Assembly (NCBI GenBank): GCA_934692485.1
Contig: CAKUTX010000005.1
Coordinates: 47,337 to 111,336, forward strand
Reading direction: 5' to 3'
From: an uncultured Candidatus Melainabacteria bacterium
GTDB taxonomy: Bacteria; Cyanobacteriota; Vampirovibrionia; Gastranaerophilales; Gastranaerophilaceae
DNA length: 64,000 bases
Notes under the pieces: generated by a model
The model's database searches: none
Told to the model about the DNA's origin: nothing
Seen by the model: the letters and a program-made list of their open reading frames with translations, nothing else
Shown here: positions 61,534-64,000 of the stretch, in pieces
How positions within the stretch are numbered: the stretch's first letter is position 1
Layout of the letters: each line of letters starts with the position of its first letter
Translations under genes and position numbers: made by a program

Positions 61534-62435
61534 TGAAGTGGTACGAAGTTAAAGAGCAAGCTGCTGGGAAAAAAAGACTTATGTGTCTATGGTATATTTA
61601 TAAAATTTTAGGTAAAAACCCAGTAAAATTTATCGTTTTTTTTGTAACTTTTTTTGCTTTTTTATCAGCACCAAAAATCCGAAAATTTTCGCAAAAAAAT
61701 ATAAAAATCATAACTGGCAAAAGCTCTATAATTCAAGCATTTAAGCACTTTTTAAATTATTCTTTCGGTCTTGTTGACAAAATGGAAATGTATGCTGGAA
61801 AGTTTCCGATAAAAAAAATATTTTTTGAAAATGATGAAGTAAAAAATCAATTGTATGATGACTTGAAAAATAAAAAAGGAATATATTTTTTGTGTTCGCA
61901 TTTGGGAAATATAAATGCGATGCGCGCATTATTTTCTTCGTCGGAAAATATAATAAAAGACGTAAAAGTAAATTTGTTTTTGGAAACAGAACAATGCAAA
62001 ATTTTCCAAAATTTTATAAATTTAATTTCAACAAATAATTCAATAAATATTTATCCTGTAGAAAATGTAGATGTAACAACTTCTATTGAAATAAAAGATA
62101 AGTTGGACAATGGAGAAATTTTATTTATCGCTGGAGATAGAATAGCCGCAAGAAATAACGATGCAGTGTTTAATGCAGATTTTTTTAATCATAAAGTTAA
62201 TTTTCCGCTTGGAGCTTTCAAGTTCGCTATAATGTTAGGTGTGCCGATTTATTTTGTTTCTTGCGTTTTAACTGCAAATGACAACTACAAAATCTGTCTA
62301 AAAAAATTCGATTTTAACGGAAGTCGAAAAGAAAAATTGGAACAACTTGAAAATCAATATGTCAATTTTCTTGAGGCTTTGACAAAACAATATCCGCTTC
62401 AGTTTTATCATTTTTATGACTTATTTGGAGAATAA
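61533..62435 (+). CDS. LpxL/HtrB-like acyltransferase (acyltransferase part of ApeJ type)
   Basis: 300 residues. N-terminal transmembrane segment (FIVFFVTFFAFLSAP, ~30-44). Acyltransferase motif YFLCSHLGNINAMRALF (H-x4-N, the place of H-x4-D/E in the family), then GEILFIAGDRIAARN and VNFPLGAFKFAIMLGVPIYF. In APE clusters such a domain is fused to a glycosyltransferase; here the glycosyltransferase is absent. Starts at the stop of the methyltransferase (TAATG). Last gene of the plus-strand operon; ends 4 bases from the convergent gene. Confidence 0.8.
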   Translation: MKWYEVKEQAAGKKRLMCLWYIYKILGKNPVKFIVFFVTFFAFLSAPKIRKFSQKNIKIITGKSSIIQAFKHFLNYSFGLVDKMEMYAGKFPIKKIFFENDEVKNQLYDDLKNKKGIYFLCSHLGNINAMRALFSSSENIIKDVKVNLFLETEQCKIFQNFINLISTNNSINIYPVENVDVTTSIEIKDKLDNGEILFIAGDRIAARNNDAVFNADFFNHKVNFPLGAFKFAIMLGVPIYFVSCVLTANDNYKICLKKFDFNGSRKEKLEQLENQYVNFLEALTKQYPLQFYHFYDLFGE

Positions 62436-62439
62436 AAAA

Positions 62440-63351
62440 TTATTGCATAATAATATCGGCCATAATTTCAGGGAATTCGTTCATTAAAATATCTGCAAAT
62501 TTTTCAGTATCAATTTGCGTAATTACGATTGAAAGAAGGTCATTAGGAAGTTCTTTCATCATATTTTGAATATATTCTTCGTCGATAACAGACATAGCTT
62601 TTACAACTTCTGGCTGTTGTTTTTCTCTATTAATAACTTTTGTATATGCGCTTGCATCAAATAATTGAAACCATTCTTCGTGTTCTTTGCCTAACGATAG
62701 AACAAGTTGTTGTTTTTGGGTTGGTTGAAAAGCTTTAAGTGCATCTTGATATTCAAGCGGATTAAGTTCCCCAAATTTTTTGGACAAATCAATGCTATCT
62801 TGCCCTTCCTGAGCTTCTCCCGTAATTTGTTCTAAAACCTGAGCTACATATTCTGGCGGAATTGATTGCATGTGTTTAAGAATTTTATTTTTATCAATTT
62901 CTGTGCTTGTAAGAAATTTGTCTAATTGTTGTTCTGGCAAAAGTTGAACAATTTCTTCTTTAGAAAACATTTCAAACACGGTATTAACAAGTTGTTCGGG
63001 AGGAAGTTCTTCAAGCATTTTCATCAATTTGTCTTCTGTAAAAAAGAATAATCCTTGTAAAAGGTCTTTCTTCTCCATATTTGGCAAAAACGATTGAAGT
63101 TGTTGTGCAGACATTTGTTTCAAAATCATCAATTTGTTATTTGTATCTGCGAGATCAAACAGTTCCATCACAAGACTTGTATTAGAGGTCAATTCTTGTG
63201 CAAGTGCAATTGCCTGTTGATTACCTTGAGCTGCTTCAGCTTCAATAATTTCGTCAACAGTTTTTGTAGCATATTTTTCTTGAAACGTGGTTTTGCTAAT
63301 ATGCAAGATATTTTGAAGATATTCAAGATTAGAATCAATAGTTAAACTCAT
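62440..63351 (-). CDS. Helical-repeat protein (MgtE-N/FliG-like)
   Basis: 303 residues from the ATG at 63351, 5 bases after AGGAG. Built of ~28-residue helical repeats with Leu-Pro turns (MLEELPPEQLVNTVFEMF, EEIVQLLPEQQLDKFL, HMQSIPPEYVAQVLEQI, LPNDLLSIVITQIDTEKF), like the superhelical MgtE N-terminal or FliG middle domain. No membrane segment, so not a whole MgtE. Probably a scaffold or interaction protein. Convergent with the APE cluster. Confidence 0.7.
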   Translation of the reverse strand: MSLTIDSNLEYLQNILHISKTTFQEKYATKTVDEIIEAEAAQGNQQAIALAQELTSNTSLVMELFDLADTNNKLMILKQMSAQQLQSFLPNMEKKDLLQGLFFFTEDKLMKMLEELPPEQLVNTVFEMFSKEEIVQLLPEQQLDKFLTSTEIDKNKILKHMQSIPPEYVAQVLEQITGEAQEGQDSIDLSKKFGELNPLEYQDALKAFQPTQKQQLVLSLGKEHEEWFQLFDASAYTKVINREKQQPEVVKAMSVIDEEYIQNMMKELPNDLLSIVITQIDTEKFADILMNEFPEIMADIIMQ

Positions 63352-63442
63352 ATTACTCCTGTATTTGAGTATATTTACGGTCAAAAACATAAAAAACTTT
63401 AATTATTGTAACCTTTTGTAATAAAAAAAAGAGAAAAAGGGG

Positions 63443-63471
63443 TTGATTTTAAAAAATGTTCATGATACATT
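63443..63471 (+). promoter_or_regulatory. Promoter of tRNA-Ile
   Basis: TTGATT (63443-63448), 17 bases ending TGA, TACATT (63466-63471). Predicted +1 near 63478, 16 bases before the mature 5' end. Confidence 0.6.
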
Positions 63472-63493
63472 TGATTTTGCTGACAAGCATTGA

Positions 63494-63567
<74 letters not shown>

Positions 63568-63570
63568 TAT

Positions 63571-63604
63571 AAAAAGGATAGTGACGTTTGTTACTATCCT
63601 TTTT
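63571..63604 (+). terminator. Terminator after tRNA-Ile
   Basis: AAAAAGGATAGTGAC, loop GTTT, GTTACTATCCTTTTT: a 15-bp stem with one G-U pair and a T-run. Confidence 0.85.
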
Positions 63605-63622
63605 ATTTTGTTGTAGTAGGGG

Positions 63623-63699
63623 GAGAACCACATTTTGGTTCGAGCGCGAGGTGGCTGAGGGCGGAGTGCTTTTGCGGTTGTGCGATTAGCACATTAGCA
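63623..63699 (+). repeat. GC-rich direct repeat, copy 1
   Basis: Starts GAGAACCACATTTTGGTTCG and is identical over at least 77 bases to 63924-64000, 301 bases further on. From 63650 the sequence can fold as one long imperfect hairpin ending at 63726: GGTGGC/GCCACC, GGG/CCC, GTG/CAC, TTTTGC/GCAAAA and TGTGC/GCACA around loop GATTA. Its G+C (about 60%) is far above its surroundings, as for structured RNA in an AT-rich genome. No ORF is credible. Confidence 0.85.
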
Positions 63700-63735
63700 A
63701 AACACGTAGACCCGTTAAACGCCACCGAGCAAGAC

Positions 63736-63754
63736 AGTCCACTGCGGCCCATAT
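63736..63754 (+). repeat. tRNA-Ile 3'-end fragment
   Basis: The 19 bases AGTCCACTGCGGCCCATAT copy the T-loop/acceptor end of tRNA-Ile plus its 3' flank (63552-63570). They lie right after the hairpin of repeat copy 1. Confidence 0.85.
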
Positions 63755-63790
63755 TAAAAAAGACTCCTTTAAAGGGGTCTTTTTTAATAT
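63751..63790 (+). terminator. Long terminator-like hairpin after the tRNA fragment
   Basis: A 17-bp stem (ATATTAAAAAAGACTCC paired with GGGGTCTTTTTTAATAT, one G-U) around loop TTTAAA. It follows the tRNA fragment as the real terminator follows tRNA-Ile, so the unit appears to be a transcribed, tRNA-like arrangement. Confidence 0.75.
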
Positions 63791-63871
63791 CTGTTGTTAG
63801 TGTAATTCAATTATTGAACTTATCTTGTAGGGACGCACTCTAAGCATTCAGTTTGTGGTTATGAGCACTCT

Positions 63872-63912
63872 GCCGAGCAAAAGGTGACTAAATGTCACGT
63901 TTTGCGAGAGGC
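63872..63912 (+). repeat. Long imperfect hairpin between the repeat copies
   Basis: GCAAAAGGTGAC (63877-63888), loop TAAAT, GTCACGTTTTGC (63894-63905): 12-bp stem with one mismatch, extended by GCC/GGC. GCACTCTGCC just upstream is the near-complement of GGCGGAGTGC within both repeat copies. Confidence 0.7.
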
Positions 63913-63926
63913 CTGATAAGGGTGAG
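63912..63926 (+). repeat. tRNA-Ile anticodon-arm fragment
   Basis: CCTGATAAGGGTGAG is identical to the anticodon arm of tRNA-Ile (63525-63539). It runs directly into repeat copy 2 (overlap GAG). Confidence 0.8.
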
Positions 63927-64000
63927 AACCACATTTTGGTTCGAGCGCGAGGTGGCTGAGGGCGGAGTGCTTTTGCGGTTGTGCGATTAGCACATTAGCA
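63924..64000 (+). repeat. GC-rich direct repeat, copy 2 (cut by window edge)
   Basis: Identical to 63623-63699 for all 77 visible bases; it continues beyond the window, so more of the repeat and possibly further copies lie to the right. Confidence 0.85.

Noticed and set aside
63650..63726. Integron attC site (GTTAAAC resembles a core GTTRRRY)
   Set aside because: The matching inverse core is not opposite it in the hairpin, and there is no integrase or cassette gene.
63623..64000. CRISPR array
   Set aside because: Only two copies 301 bases apart, far longer than CRISPR spacing, and no cas genes.

Overview
The window is AT-rich (about two thirds A+T by eye), densely coding, and carries Gram-negative traits: a LolA-like protein, an MMPL exporter, an RseP-type site-2 protease, an LpxL/HtrB-like acyltransferase and an SLH-domain surface protein. 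It also has a clear homologue of LdpA (23499-24428), a [Fe-S] protein best known from Cyanobacteria, but no photosynthesis gene. My best guess is a non-photosynthetic relative of Cyanobacteria from animal gut (Melainabacteria/Vampirovibrionia, Gastranaerophilales type). This is inferred from gene content; no 16S rRNA gene is present.

Layout. 1-4.8 kb: shikimate genes aroC, aroK and aroB with a BioD-like protein and small unknown proteins. 4.8-10.8 kb: RseP-type protease, an ArsB/NhaD-type permease, spermidine synthase and a Cys-rich SLH protein. 11-14 kb: dnaG-rpoD. 14-25.6 kb: a membrane glycosyltransferase, metG, small unknown genes, a GGDEF/HD-GYP protein, zinc-ribbon and HIT proteins, a beta-lactamase-like protein coupled to LdpA, and an unknown membrane protein. 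25.6-35.7 kb: two GT2 glycosyltransferases, an HD phosphohydrolase, DUF2130, the clamp-loader subunits holB and holA, an ABC-F ATPase and hisS. 36-50 kb: membrane proteins, pnuC, a frameshifted lysozyme-like gene, bioB, a DUF2963-like repeat protein, an HxlR regulator, mtnA, ruvC, dnaJ and grpE. 50.3-62.4 kb: a 14-gene aryl-polyene (APE)-type biosynthesis and export cluster. 62.4-64 kb: a helical-repeat protein, tRNA-Ile, and a GC-rich repeat region containing pieces of that tRNA and running off the right edge.

How the genes work together. The APE-type cluster contains two ketosynthases, a chain-length-factor-like protein, a ketoreductase, two dehydratase domains, two ACPs, an adenylating enzyme, a thioesterase, two acyltransferases, a methyltransferase, and LolA/MMPL/ApeG-like export and envelope proteins. 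Two pairs of normally separate enzymes are fused. The aroC/K/B genes supply chorismate, a possible source of the aromatic starter. A phosphopantetheinyl transferase, a glycosyltransferase and an aromatic ammonia-lyase are not seen here.

The most striking signal is in gene starts. About a quarter of the transcription units have a -10 hexamer (often extended, TGnTATAAT-like) placed 6-8 bases before the ATG and no Shine-Dalgarno sequence. This predicts leaderless mRNAs; hisS is the clearest case (TTGACA-N17-TATAAT-N6-ATG). Other genes have ordinary GGAGG-type sites with a 15-30 base leader. In two places, including the centre of the APE cluster, divergent leaderless promoters overlap each other; in two others, divergent SD-led genes share a palindromic -35 region.
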